DNA from: Epiperipatus broadwayi
Lineage: Eukaryota; Onychophora; Udeonychophora; Euonychophora; Peripatidae
Assembly: GCA_028023455.1 (NCBI GenBank)
Contig: JAQFVV010000013.1
Coordinates: forward strand, 1,116,001-1,180,000
DNA length: 64,000 bases
Direction: 5' to 3'
Shown here: positions 37,520 through 48,438 of the stretch, piece after piece
Numbering within the stretch: position 1 is the first letter of the stretch
Layout of the letters: each line of letters starts with the position of its first letter
Notes under the pieces: generated by a model
The model's input: the letters and a program-made list of their open reading frames with translations, nothing else
What the model was told of the DNA's origin: nothing
The model's database searches: none
Made by a program: the position numbers and the translations under genes

Positions 37520-37563
37520 TTCCTCACTGACAAAGGCCACAAGCCAGAAACTAGTCTGGGGAT
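37520..37563 (+). ncRNA. Hammerhead-like motif, family B, copy at 37.5 kb
   Basis: Stem I TCCTCA/TGGGGA pairs over 6 bp with one G-U. Core is CTGACAA, so G8 is A. Stem II is GGC/GCC with a CACAA loop and an A-A mismatch at its base. GAAA is intact. Stem III ACTAGT is self-complementary, followed by C at 37,556. The G8 change should inactivate this copy, but the structure is otherwise complete. Confidence 0.6.
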
Positions 37564-38014
37564 ATTATATGAGTAGGCACTAGATGGGGATTTTATGCAC
37601 AAGCCTTCAGGCATCCATTGATTACTCTGGTTGGCACAGGGTGGCACTACTGTATGGAGAGTTTTGCCTGTTTCATATGGATCTATTTGTGTTTCATGGA
37701 TTGAGTTGAATAGTTATCATAGCACTTATCTTTAAGTTTTTGTTGTTTATTTCTTACTCTCACATTTTTTTTTCTTGTGAAGTATTGTTCATTATGAAAT
37801 TGATAAATATTGGCTGCCTTTATACTTGTAAATATTATTGCTATTGGATCAAAATTTGTTAATATTTTTTTCACATAGTTTTACTATGAGCTTTGTTTTT
37901 ACTATCAAAATTTTGGACAGGATTTGAATTCAGACTTTCAAGCTCCCTTCAGTCATCCACTCTATCTTATACAAGCAATATACATGACCACATACATGTG
38001 AAAAAGATAAATGA

Positions 38015-38063
38015 TCTTCAATGTATGTATTTCATGCTGAACCAACATTCATCAGTTGGTCTG
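38015..38063 (-). ncRNA. Hammerhead-like motif, family A, copy A5 left
   Basis: Minus strand: CCAA-CTGATGA, stem II ATGTTG/CAGCAT fully paired around GTT, GAAA, then ATACATACA and TTGAAG. The core is intact, but the base before the cleavage position is C instead of U and stem I is weakened. Confidence 0.55.
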
Positions 38064-38197
38064 GATCATCATTGCCCACACATATATATAATCAGTTCTC
38101 AGTTCATATTAAGATAGAAAATCTTCAAATGTCAATGGATAAACTTCTTAATATAAACTAAGCACTGATTATATATGTCTGTAGGACATGATGATCT

Positions 38198-38246
38198 GGA
38201 CTATCTGATGAATGTTGATTCACCATGAAATACATATCTTGGAGAT
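38198..38246 (+). ncRNA. Hammerhead-like motif, family A, copy A5 right
   Basis: CTAT-CTGATGA, stem II ATGTTG/CACCAT with one mismatch, GAAA, ATACATAT, C, TTGGAG. The catalytic bases are intact, but CTAT no longer pairs with TTGG, so stem I is poor. Confidence 0.55.
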
Positions 38247-38350
38247 CATTTACTTTTTCACATGTATGTGGTCATATGTATTTGTTATATAAGAGAGAGT
38301 GGATGACTAAAGGAGCTTGAATGTCTGGATTCAAATTCCCCCTAATTATA

Positions 38351-39636
38351 TCTAGCTTAAATATATACTAGTATTAAAATATACAAAAAATTTTGATAAA
38401 TATTTTTAATTCATATTTTAAAGGTACTTTTTATTCATTCCTTGAAAAGAAAACATTGTTTACATTTGTTTACTTTTTTACAACATTAATTAAATCATAA
38501 ACACTAGATACAACAAATTAATTTAAAAATAAACCAGGTATTATTAATGAGGCAAATGTATCGAGCTATAACTTTGAGGATTGAGAGAGTGATATGAATA
38601 TTTCCTTTTAATTTAAGTTTTTAATATTTGGTGGTACCTTGTTTCCTAGATTATTGTTAAATAGAAAAAGAAGTTGTACAGATAGCTGGGAATTGGAATT
38701 GAGAAGAAAAACAAAAATAGAATGGGATCTATTAAAAATATGGCTTATTTCTCATATAATTAAATATTAGTTATGTAAATAATTTGGAAAGAGATTATCG
38801 TACATGCTTTAACATTTGTAACTGAAGTATATTGTGCTGCTCAGGGAATTCTCCTTTAAATTACAATGCTAAAAGGAATAAGTAGGTGCGCTTTGGGTTA
38901 GTGAAACAGAAATAGCATATGACACTATTTAGGGTGAAATAACCTAAGTTATTTTTTTTTTTTGTTATTTTAATGAAGAGAATTAAAAATACATTTGAAA
39001 TTATTGGAGATTTAGATTAATAAAAATGGTATTTAATTGGATAATGTAACAAGGATGACAATCATGTTGAACAACAAAGATGGTATACTATGCAAATGTA
39101 ATAGATAGTGGTTTATTTTCATTTATTTTATCCATATGTAAATATGAAGAATAAAAAAATGTAAATTAGTTTATTCAGAAAAAAAATCAGTCAAAAAAAG
39201 AATAAGAATTTGGATTGTAATTGTAGTTCATATGAAAATGGAAGAAAAATATTGAACATTTATTTTTGGAATATAAAATGTTGAAAGAAGATCAAAATAA
39301 ATTGTTTGGAAAATGGGAGAAATTTGTTTAGGTCTTTAAAACAAAAATTGGGAATATGACAATAAGATAGTGAAGTTAACAAAACAGTTTGTATTAAAAT
39401 GAGATAGAAGAAGTCAAAGAAATATATCAGAATTGGAAACATGATTTAATAATAAGGAATAATTAGTGAATTCTACATCTGATAGTTCATAAGATTTCCT
39501 GTAGCTCTAAAGCATTAAAACAGCCACATTTTTTATCTATGTTTTTCATTTTAACTCCTCAAAATAGTTCTCAGAAAAATTCTGGTAAAAGTTTGGAGAA
39601 TAGAACGAAAGTCTTCAAGTACACATCTTGCTTAAT
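38351..39636. other. Unassigned A+T-rich stretch
   Basis: No family was recognised. Bases 39,480-39,600 are weakly like the RTE region encoding the FADD segment but too eroded to assign. Confidence 0.4.
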
Positions 39637-39650
39637 GCATATATATATAT

Positions 39651-41028
39651 TGTAACGTTTATTTATATACGTTACAAATATATTGGCATTGGGTAAAAAA
39701 AAAACTAAAAGATAAAAGTGGATTTAAAATTTTGTTGAGTAATTTTTTTAAAAAAAAAAAAAAAAACGTACAATGAGGATTGAATTATTCTTCTTATTTT
39801 TTTTTATGTGATTAGTAATAACAGTAATTGGAGAGAACAAAAGAATTCCAAAAGCAAGTAAAAAAAGATAAGCTGAAAGTAGAAATACTCAAATTAATTA
39901 AAGATGGCCAAAAACTTGAAGAAAATAAAGACTTTATTACATAAAATTTATAAAGACTGGATAAGATTAAAAAGGCATGGTACTAGCATGCGCAGAAGTC
40001 CTGAAAACTGGATATAAAAAGGAGGGATCTGGTTGAAGGAATGTCTTGTTCGTTTTGTTTCTCTAGTTGGTCTTGGATAACATTGATATATCCAAGATCG
40101 CTCTTTGCTGAAGGAATTCGGCATGTCGCAGTGAACCGGAGCTTCTGAAGACATCGGACCTAATGATGTACACCAGGAAAAGCCTTCGTGACCGACTGGG
40201 GAAATGGACCACAAGATCAAGCAATAACCAAAAGGCTGAGCTCATTATAACCAAAAAACTATGCATAGTTATCTACTACTGAATTCATGAAACTTACTGG
40301 TAAGAATAATTATCCTGATTGTGACAAAGTTAACTATTTAAAACTACTCGTAAAAATATACATATAAAAGAATCCCGATAGTGACTTTAATTTTTCTATA
40401 TGAGAGACTCTTATTTAACCAAGAACTTTTTGTTTATTTTAACTGATATTTATATTTTCTGGATATTTCCCACCTGAATTAAATGTGTTCTCTCCAAGGT
40501 ATTAATTAGCTACTTAACATGAAGTATTTTAGTTTGTCAAAATTAAAAATATTTCTAATATCAATTCTCATTTGTGCATTATTAATAATAGTTATTATTT
40601 TTTATTATTAAATTTATTTTTAGTGTAATAAGATTTAAATGTAAGTTACCTTTGCCAATATGTTTCAATATGCCCAGGACTAATAATCGTAAAAATCATT
40701 AATTCTCATTACGGTAGAATTACCGCCCCTTAAAAAAAATATATATAATAAAAATCTTTTTATTTTTTTTTTGTTTTACAACTTGCAAGAGGTGCTGGCG
40801 ACATATTTCAGCGGATTCTTAGGAATTCTGGTGCCCATATTAAATAAAATTAAAAGTTGATTTTGTCAATAGCACAATTCGTAACAATTAATAGGCTGAA
40901 GTTGATCAGGAAAAATAGCTGTGTTTTTAGAATAGAAATACAACTTTCTTCTTTTTTGACATAGCTTGATCAACTCACGCGCAGTTTATATTAGCGTGAA
41001 GAGGCCTAGCAAAACGAAAAACGTTACA
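39651..41028 (+). mobile_element. Probable solo LTR (1,378 bp) in an AT microsatellite
   Basis: It begins TGTAACGTTT and ends AAACGTTACA, with (AT)n directly on both sides (39,639-39,650 and 41,029-41,040). TG...CA ends and an AT-only duplication fit an LTR. Inside is a promoter-like patch at 39,985-40,280 of much higher G+C, with TATAAAAAGG at 40,013. No gag/pol is seen, so it would be a solo LTR. A DNA element with inverted ends is the alternative, and a 26-bp TGTAACGT...ACGTTACA hairpin at its left end leaves that open. Confidence 0.55.
40005..40035 (+). promoter_or_regulatory. TATA-box promoter of the probable LTR
   Basis: GGATATAAAAAGGAGGGATC lies in the G+C-richer part of the element, preceded by GCATGCGCAGAAG. 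This layout is usual for an RNA polymerase II LTR promoter. The transcription start is not determined. Confidence 0.45.
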
Positions 41029-41162
41029 ATATATATATATCAGAAATGTGGATTTTTAGTGCACAGCCTAAGAAATTCTATAAGCTGGCATTCATCTAAA
41101 TAATCAAATTGTTTTTCTTGCATTATATATATGGACAAATACAACTATTTAGAATAAATACA

Positions 41163-41680
41163 ATATATATAAATCCTAGATATGATATAAAATAAAATAT
41201 CTTTATATAACAACAAAATAATATATGACAATAGCTGTAATATAATCATATAATCATAACATAGAAAAGCTTTTTTTAGTGATTTTTAATTTTTGCCCTT
41301 TTCAATATGTCTTGGTTAACTACAAAAAAACAACCTATATTGCATACATAGTGATATATATTGGCTCTATATAAATTAACACAAGCCTCTGTCTTGGTTA
41401 ACTACAAAAAACAACCTATATTAATGACATTTACTGGATCTATATAAATTAACACAAGCCAAGGTTTGTATTAATTTATATAGACCCAGTAGATGTCACT
41501 ATTTATGCAATATATGTTGTTTTTTGTGGTTAACCAAGATATATTGAAAAGGACACAAATTAAAAATTGCTGAAAAGAGCTTTTCTATGTTATGATTATA
41601 TGATTATATTACAGATATTGTCATATATTATTTTGTTGTTATATAAAAATATTTTATTTTATATCATATCTAGAATTTAT
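41163..41680. repeat. Foldback element E, about 150-bp arms
   Basis: Left arm CTAGATATGATATAAAATAA... (41,168-41,335) and right arm (41,515-41,678) are inverted copies; both contain GAAAAGCTTTT-type and CAATATAT...GTTAACC blocks. Between them GTCTTGGTTAACTAC occurs twice (41,309 and 41,392), so one inner segment is duplicated in tandem. There is no ORF. Confidence 0.8.
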
Positions 41681-41739
41681 TTTTAATTTAAAAGAGCAAC
41701 ATAAAGGATTTAGTTCATATTTTAAATATATATATATAT

Positions 41740-42160
41740 ATATTGTAACAGAATAAAAATAAGAGTATGCTCATTTTTTGATACCTCACAGATTTGGGAG
41801 CAGTTTATAACTGAATAACTATAATGTTCATGGGAAATGAAAACTTTAATATAATCTGAATGAAAATATATCCCAATCATTGATCACCATTTGCAACTTA
41901 ACAAATATATACACTGAAGTTGAACAACATTTATAACAGAATAAAATTATAGGTTGTACTATATCCTGAATCACAACCTAATTATTGATCATCATTTGTA
42001 AAAGAATAAAAACATGAATCAAGGAAGAATAATCTTAATTTAATAATACCCATAAATTGTAACATGATTTGTAACAGAATGAAAATAATAAACTAAGTTA
42101 AAGAAATTTATACATACCTCTGTTCAAAATAAAAATAAGAGAGACAAGTATGAGCTCTTT
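41740..42160 (+). repeat. Degenerate minisatellite with TGTAACAGAATAAAA units
   Basis: TGTAACAGAATAAAAAT-like blocks recur at 41,741, 41,930, 41,992 and 42,067, with CCTGAATCACAACC and ATTGATCATCATTTG-like sequence between. Spacing is 60-190 bp. The array starts right after an AT microsatellite. Confidence 0.5.
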
Positions 42161-43380
42161 TTTTTTTCAGTCCTATTTATTTATAAGATTTTTTTAATGA
42201 CACAGAGTAACTATAGTAATTGTCTATATTCACTTATTAAGCTATTTCTGATAGCATTCTTCTAATAAAAATTGTCTTATTCAACTAATAAAAATAAATA
42301 TTTTAGAAATATTACATACAATAAAAATATACATTTTTACAATAATATTATTTTTCATTTCAACAAAACTTAATCTATATCATACTTTTAACATACTACA
42401 CTGGAAAGATATTTTTATACATATTTGCCAGTATAATATTAAACAAATAAAAAGAACAAATATATTTGAAATATTAAACATTTATTTGTAATATTTATTA
42501 TTTACTATTGTGAATGTGGTAACTAAAATTAAACATATAACATAAAATAATAATAATTTCATCCAAACTATATATTTTATTATTCACATATTTATTTTTC
42601 TTTTTTAAAAATGAATAAAGTCCATTTATAATCTTACAAAACAATTAATAATAAATAATTTTATATTAATATTATTGTTGTCATAGCAACACAGTTAATA
42701 TTCCATAAGTTAGACATATTCATTATCAAAAAATCAAACAAGAAATAAAGAAAAAGAAAATGATGACTGACATCTTACCACATATTGTATTACATCTCCA
42801 GTTTCAATATGCACAATATATATATATAGTGTGTAATAAAACTAATATGAGCATGCTGTTTTAAGTCACTGTTATGATATCAAAAATATACATCATTCAA
42901 AACATTGGTACCCACTCTCCACTTACAACCCCAAATTGATGAAAAAATATCAACCATTAGACTAAATAAGTATATATAATTTAATGGTTATGATATGAAA
43001 TACATATAATAAAATTAATATGCCCATGATGTTTTTAGATATTATTGGACACCAAAGACAATAAAAAGACAATTTATTTCTTAGTGATAATCTCATATTA
43101 ATGGATCAGTATCACAACCACTATAATAAATCCAATATATGTAATATATATGTATATAATAACACTAATGAAATGATAAAAAATCACCAAGCTTTAATTT
43201 TAACAACCTCTAAATATGAAGTGAAAACTCAGTTTTTAATATATGTAAATAATTCAGATTGGTTGTTGTGTACTTGGAGTCATGTGGCTACTTAATGGTG
43301 TTGTTGCTTGCTAAAATAATGAAATGTAACATTACCAGATGATAATTTTTTGCTTTCTGTTCTCCAACAATTTTTCAAAG
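42161..43380. other. Unassigned A+T-rich stretch
   Basis: Short AT microsatellites at 42,816-42,826 and 43,137-43,160. No gene was recognised. Confidence 0.5.
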
Positions 43381-43382
43381 TA

Positions 43383-44449
43383 CCCCTGGGTCTCATTTTA
43401 CGCGTAGATAGATTCCTCAGAAAACATGCGCAAACAAAATCGCGCAAAAATAGACATAACTTACATTGAAAAAGGGGGGGTGTGGTCTGTGATTTTTCAA
43501 AATTCATGTAAAAGCAAAGCACCAATGTAAAATTACTTTAAAATTCGCACAAAAAAATATAAGGAAATAAAATATGACTAATAAAAAATTTCAAATTTAA
43601 AAAAAATTGATACAAGACGAACTTTTTTTAACTATAATATTTAATTTGATTCAAAATAATATATTTTTATGCATAATTTACAGTACAGTAATTTACATTT
43701 TTTATACACGTTCGTTTGCAAACAACTAGCGCCAACTTCACACTCATGTTGTAACAGTGGTTTTCTGGTGACAACGTAATTAGTAATTAATCTTTGAGAC
43801 GATGATTTTATTAATTGTTTATGAAACTAACAACTAAAAATTAAATTCTTATTTTTGTCTTTAATTTTCAATCCGGTTTAAAAATCAAATTTCACATTAA
43901 TTTCAAGTCGCAGTAAGTAATTTTTAAACTGTTAATTACAATTAAAAATCAGATTTTAATTTTTAATTGTCAAATTTAATTATGCCCACTGCTATTACTG
44001 ACCTTTTAAAAATAAACTTGTGGACACTAAATGATTAATAATTGATTACGTTCTTTTTTAAAAAGCAAAAACAGAATGTGATTTAAAATGCAAAATTAAC
44101 ACGTACAATGTTTGAATAAATTTACATTATAATCTTGTAAAATTTAATGTGTGTATACATAAAATGTGGAAATTATGATTTTAATTTCATTATTGCATAA
44201 AATCTTACTATTATAAAGCACTGAAAATATTGAAATTACTAAGATGAAAGTCGAATTCCAATAATGTGCTATTACTTTCAATATAACATAAGTGTGCGAA
44301 ATTTATTATTTAAAGTAATAGCGCATTATTGGAGTTCATACACGTGGGTCTCTTTTTATGCGGACTTATTTAACACATTTCCGGTGAAACACTAATCGCA
44401 TAACTTCAAAATTGTGTTAAATAAGTCTGCGTAAAAAGAGACCCAGGTG
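43383..44449. mobile_element. Tigger/pogo-like non-autonomous DNA transposon (T2)
   Basis: Left end TA-CCCCTGGGTCTCATTTTACGCG, right end GCGTAAAAAGAGACCCAGGTG-TA. The left inner part (TAGATAGATTCCTCAG, AAATCGCGCAAAAATAGAC) matches the right inner part of T1, so T2 is the same family inverted. There is no transposase ORF. The right terminal region is itself doubled as a hairpin. A 27-bp inverted pair (44,255-44,281 and 44,311-44,337) lies just inside it. Confidence 0.7.
44341..44449. repeat. 109-bp hairpin of two Tigger ends between TA sites
   Basis: CACGTGGGTCTCTTTTTATG and its mirror CGTAAAAAGAGACCCAGGTG flank a short centre, with TA on both outer sides. It could be a minimal element made of two copies of one end, or an inverted duplication of the T2 right end. 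Confidence 0.65.
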
Positions 44450-44661
44450 TATTTTTAAAAAATTTGTGAAGCAACATTATTTTCTAAATTACATTTTTTA
44501 ATTACATTTCAATGCTTAGCACTGGCATGTGCTAATCGCGTAACTTCAAAATCATGTTAAATAAGTCCGCATAAAAAGAGACCCAGGTGTATTTTTAAAA
44601 AATTTGTGAACCAACATTATTTTCTAAATTACATTTTTTAATTACATTTCAGTGCTTGTGC
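44392..44661. repeat. Tandem duplication spanning the Tigger end
   Basis: TAATCGCATAACTTCAAAAT at 44,393 through ATTACATTTCAATGCTT recurs from 44,532 to 44,661 with few changes, a period near 139 bp. It carries the AGACCCAGGTG end into the second copy. Confidence 0.8.
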
Positions 44662-44830
44662 AGGGAGGGGATGCAACAGTTTTGCCGATCTGAAGGATCA
44701 GCCAATACATGCACTTATCTGAGCAAACCAAGCTTTCAGCACATAGTACTGGAATCTGCAGGGGGGGGGGATCCAATGGTTTTGCTGATCCAAAGGATCG
44801 GCTAATACATGCAATGTTTTCACCTTCCAA
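44655..44830. repeat. Direct repeat dimer with G runs
   Basis: GCAGGGAGGGGATGCAACAG...CAATACATGC at about 44,658-44,710 recurs at 44,758-44,817 as GCAGGGGGGGGGGATCCAAT...TAATACATGC. The period is about 105 bp. The unit is G+C-richer than its surroundings and of unknown origin. Confidence 0.7.
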
Positions 44831-46150
44831 GATGTGTAGGGAAATACAGCGATGGGTTTACAATTATTAGTATATAATAGTACATCAGGTAAGTTGTAAG
44901 ATCGTTATTTCGAATACACATTAAAACACTTATGACCAATTGAATTCATACAACCTCACATCATAAGGTAGCGATCTATGAAGTATGCATATTTCCATAG
45001 TGACACAAAGCACATCAGCAGGCCATAATATCTGCGTGCAATGCCATCTAGGCCTGCTAATGGCTTAAATATGAACAGAATTGTTCTATAGGCGTAACTT
45101 GGGCCATGTAAACAGCATATTTCTTTGCTTTTGAAAAGAAACAATGCCATCAAGTGGCCACATTGGCCCAAGTACACAACTACTTTCAGATAATATTTAA
45201 TTGAATGTAACTGAAGCTTCCAATGAGTTGGATAATTCATGTGGAAGCTTCAGTAACATGTAATCTGAGTTTATTTATTATTTAAATATATATATTCACT
45301 AGTGCAACCAATTAGAAATATTGATTTTAACATCTATTCAAATGTAATTCTATAAAATCATATGAGTATGTTTGATGTGTGTGATTATATATCGTGTATT
45401 TAGATTTTAACAAGAATATCTAGAGAAGTCATTAAATATCATTACAAGTCTGTGTAAGTTTGTTGCAATTAGCAGAACAGTGGACTCAAAGGTTTGTACA
45501 CCTAAAACTCAATTTGTCCCTTTTGATGCTTGAACATCACAAATCTCAAACCAACTAATTATTTTACTGTTTGTTTGTTTGTTAATTATTGTTACAAATA
45601 TTTTTTTTAATATCCAAAGCTATTCGTGTATAAATTATTACCAGAAAGTTTTGTTTATTGAAACTTTGGTTTTATCATTGTCATGGAATTTATCTTAACA
45701 AATTACATAAGGTCGAAATCCATTTGCCATGGAATCATTATTTTATAACATGATAGTTTTTCTGGTAATAAAATAATAAAAACAAAAAATTGAGTTATTT
45801 TAGTGATTAAAAAGTATATCACATAACTGCAGGCTGATTTATTGCTTTGTTTGTTTTTGTCAAAACACATAAAGATATGTAATTGTCGTTAAACTGCAAT
45901 GCCGCCACCCCCCATCCCCCTTATTAAGTAAATGTTTTGGGAGTAACTTAATTTTGCGAGCAATTACATTATAGAGCACATCCCCTGTATTTTGTACATT
46001 TGGTTTCAAGCCAGTTCTTGGACAGTAAAATAACCAGATTATATTCCGCATTTTAAACTTACACACATATATGCAGATGTTTGTATATACAGTATGTTGA
46101 AAAATTGTAAAGCTTACACAAATAGATGAATGTACTTACTATATATGCAA
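44831..46150. other. Unassigned stretch with a G+C-richer patch
   Basis: Bases 44,950-45,260 are less A+T-biased. The minus strand is open at 44,956-45,240 (94 codons) but matches no family I know. An 11-bp hairpin TGAAGCTTCCA/TGGAAGCTTCA closes the patch at 45,212-45,254. The rest is unassigned. Confidence 0.4.
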
Positions 46151-46230
46151 AAATATATTCAAGCACGAGTGCGTGTGCGGCGCAACTGTTCCCAAAAGCT
46201 ATTAATACAAAATAGCTAACTAAAAATAAT

Positions 46231-46280
46231 AAACTAGCTGAGCGCTTTCAAAGGATCTTGCCTTCATAATCATAGCTTGC
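46231..46280 (-). ncRNA. Hammerhead-like segment in the Penelope arm (left)
   Basis: This is the inverted counterpart of 46,555-46,602 with the same AAGG/CCTT stem II, GAAA and AGCGCTC. It shares the same core deviations, so both were probably copied from an already changed sequence. Confidence 0.4.
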
Positions 46281-46557
46281 TAATACATTTAATGATATGC
46301 AAATATGCTAATTCCATTTTTTTTGATAAAGCATAGCACGTGTCCTTCCTATTTATGGCACCGTTGTCTCGTGAGATGAATAAAGCCTCTTTGATTTTTC
46401 TTTTAAGGTCATGTCTCTCTCTACACACGATTGTGGGATTGTCCGGAATGCACTCGTGGTGACTTGTGCTCTGGTGCTGATAGAAAACTGAATAGGTAGA
46501 AAGGATCGTTGCGAGCTCTATTTTAGCATATTTGCATATCATTAAATGTATTAGCAA
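46270..46557 (-). pseudogene. Penelope-like GIY-YIG endonuclease C-terminal fragment
   Basis: A 95-codon open stretch. The loop-encoded part holds STSHHECIPDNPTIVCRER followed by KRKIKEALFISRDNGAINR, then a CYALSK segment. A basic R.IKEA.. block with a following ..INR.. asparagine and a leucine-serine is the usual C-terminal pattern of the Penelope endonuclease. The GIY and YIG motifs would lie upstream and are absent. The N- and C-terminal codons come from the inverted arms. Assignment rests on motif memory only. Confidence 0.55.
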
Positions 46558-46602
46558 GCTATGATTATGAAGGCAAGATCCTTTGAAAGCGCTCAGCTAG
46601 TT
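46555..46602 (+). ncRNA. Hammerhead-like segment in the Penelope arm (right)
   Basis: ATTATGA (CTGATGA expected), stem II AAGG/CCTT with a CAAGAT loop, GAAA (46,585-46,588), AGCGCT as a self-complementary stem III, C at 46,594, then AGCT. Two core positions differ from consensus. The mirror copy is on the minus strand at 46,231-46,280. Confidence 0.4.
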
Positions 46603-46772
46603 TATTATTTTTAGTTAGCTATTTTGTATTAATAGCTTTTGGGAACAGTTGCGCCGCACACGCACTCGTGCTTGAATACATATATTTCCCAAAAGTAAAA
46701 AAAATTATTTGACTTAATGCAAAAATATAGAAAACTATTAAGTTTCTATTTACTATTTTGTTTTTTGTATTT

Positions 46773-46945
46773 AGAGGGGATTTGAACCCATACTTTCAAG
46801 CTCCCTTCAGTCAAACATTCAATCTTATACAACCGTTATACATGACCACATACATGTAAAAAAGATAAATGATTTCCAATATACGTATTTCATGCTGAAG
46901 GGAGTTTGAAAGTCTGGATTCAAATTCCCTTTAATTACATCTAGC
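46773..46945. mobile_element. Collapsed family A element (A6)
   Basis: The minus-orientation half runs from 46,773 through CATGACCACATACATGT to ATATACGTATTTCATGCTGAA. It then jumps at about 46,899 to the plus-orientation end GGGAGTTTGAAAGTCTGG. Only the 3' half of the hammerhead (stem II, GAAA, ATACGTAT, A, TTGG) remains. Confidence 0.7.
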
Positions 46946-47868
46946 TCAAATATATATATATACTGTATTTTTATATAAATATCTTGTTTATTTTTTGCTT
47001 CGCAAATCGCGAGTATAAATACTATTGGGGAATCTCAGACTTAATAGATCCATGAATATAAAAGTCATAGTTTTGCGCATTGGTATCGTGACAAACTATG
47101 AAATTCAAAGTCTTCTCAGGCTTTGTTACGTTCGTGTTCGAACTTTTAAAGCAATTTACCATTCTATTACTTATTTATTTTTTACTGAATATAAACATTT
47201 AATAAAAAAATAAACTATTAAAATAATAATACTATAGACACAGATATCTTCATCAACTATTTTTTTCCTTTTTTTGCTGGTGTTAATTTTAAGTTTATAA
47301 AATTATTTCGCAATTTAATTTATTTATTTGTAGTCAGCCAGCCGATAATCCCTGCAAATTATTAGTTAGATTGATCATGACTGTTTACTGCATCCAAGAT
47401 GTTTCAATTAAATAAATGTAAATTAAATTGATCTAGCTGTAACTTTAAATTTTTATTGGCAAGACGCTTTATAAGCTTAAACAATTGAGATGAGTTGGGG
47501 ATACATTTTCCACTGCCTGTCATGTAATAAATATCCATACGCATGCAAAATTAATGATTTCCACTTGGAAATCAGACCCCTGATAATAAATTCCTGGTTA
47601 AATAAAAAGCATTCTATGCGAAATCATAGCATAAAATTATACATTCTCTGTTAGTACGATAAATAATAATAAACAGCCATTCAAAAATGAGTATAGCCAT
47701 TCCAACTCAAAAAGAAAAGAAGAGAGAGAGAAAAAAACTGCTCTAAAATTAGTTTTGTGGTGAGTATATTAACCAATCTGTGAACCACAAATAGATCCAC
47801 ATATATAACATGCTGGTCCAATTTTCTAATTTATGATGCTGTCTTTTAGTTTCTTCAGTAGAAAAGTT
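46946..47868. other. Unassigned stretch
   Basis: Bases 47,330-47,420 (CAGCCAGCCGATAATCC) are of higher complexity. No gene or family was recognised. Confidence 0.4.
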
Positions 47869-48081
47869 TTATTTTTGAAATACTTCAAGACCGTGTCTAA
47901 TTGTGGCCCTGGAATGTATTCTATTCTTTGCCATATCTTCCCAATGGAAACAATTGGCATTGCACTTCTCTAGAATGTCTTTGGTATAATTCTTATAATG
48001 TAGATAGGATATAGGATCTATCTTCCTACAAAGCCCATGTTTAAGTTTATTATAAAACACCTTTTTAATGAAATCTTCCAT
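47869..48081 (-). pseudogene. C-terminal segment of the L3 polyprotein
   Basis: WEDMAKNRIHSRATIRHG fits the W...A.DR..WR..(I/V)..G pattern found near the C-terminus of this endonuclease-reverse transcriptase group. A KHGLCRKIDPISYLHYKN segment precedes it. Confidence 0.7.
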
Positions 48082-48438
48082 TGTTCATTTGTTTTACATT
48101 GTCCAATCAAGTGAAGGTTTGATTTTACAAAAATGGACTCAATAGCATTACATTCTGCAAGTTGAAAAACATATTTATTGCTTTCAGATTCTGCCATTGT
48201 ATTTTTAACACTTTACTGAGTGTTATTAAATGAAACTTTTGTAATGCCTTCAAATTGTGCCAATAAAGTCTCCAAGTTTCACATCCTTACAATAAATTAG
48301 GTAAAATAATAGCTTTATCTTCAACTAGCCCTGTGATGAAATAGTCTATTTTTTAACTTGTTAAAGTCAGCAGCAAATTGAAGTCTATTGTCTCAAGTCC
48401 ACTTTTTTACTTTACCAAGGTATTTAAATGGTTTACAT

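Larger units (their letters stand above)
37292..37685 (+). mobile_element. Family B SINE with tRNA-Gly-like head and hammerhead
   Basis: It opens with a tRNA-like segment (37,297-37,370). A body with ACATCACATGATCA follows, then a hammerhead core at 37,520-37,563. The tail (GGGGATTTTATGCACAAGCC, TCCATTGATTACTCTGG, GGAGAGTTTTGCCTG) is shared with 55,215-55,315. A Pol III-type head upstream of a self-cleaving motif on the same strand is the notable point. Confidence 0.75.
37919..38350. mobile_element. Family A inverted dimer (A5)
   Basis: The minus-orientation half (37,919 to about 38,130) and plus-orientation half (to 38,350) mirror each other: TTCAGACTTTCAAGCTCCCT against AGGAGCTTGAATGTCTGGAT, and the CATGACCACATACATGTG block on both sides. 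Each half has a hammerhead core. Confidence 0.75.
46153..46683 (-). mobile_element. Penelope-like element fragment in an inverted repeat (F)
   Basis: Arms of about 159 bp (46,153-46,311 and 46,524-46,683) are nearly identical inverted copies, sharing AGCACGAGTGCGTGTGCGGC and its complement. The 212-bp loop encodes the C-terminal part of a Penelope-type endonuclease on the minus strand. Each arm has a hammerhead-like segment. Penelope-like elements are known for terminal repeats in unusual orientations and for hammerheads in them, which fits. Confidence 0.65.

Noticed and set aside
39948-40220. 90-codon minus-strand ORF inside the probable LTR
   Set aside because: It is antisense to the TATA-box strand, has no known motif, and arises from the higher G+C of the promoter patch.
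47025-47213. 62-codon plus-strand ORF as a small gene
   Set aside because: No recognisable motif, no supporting context, and a length expected by chance in this composition.
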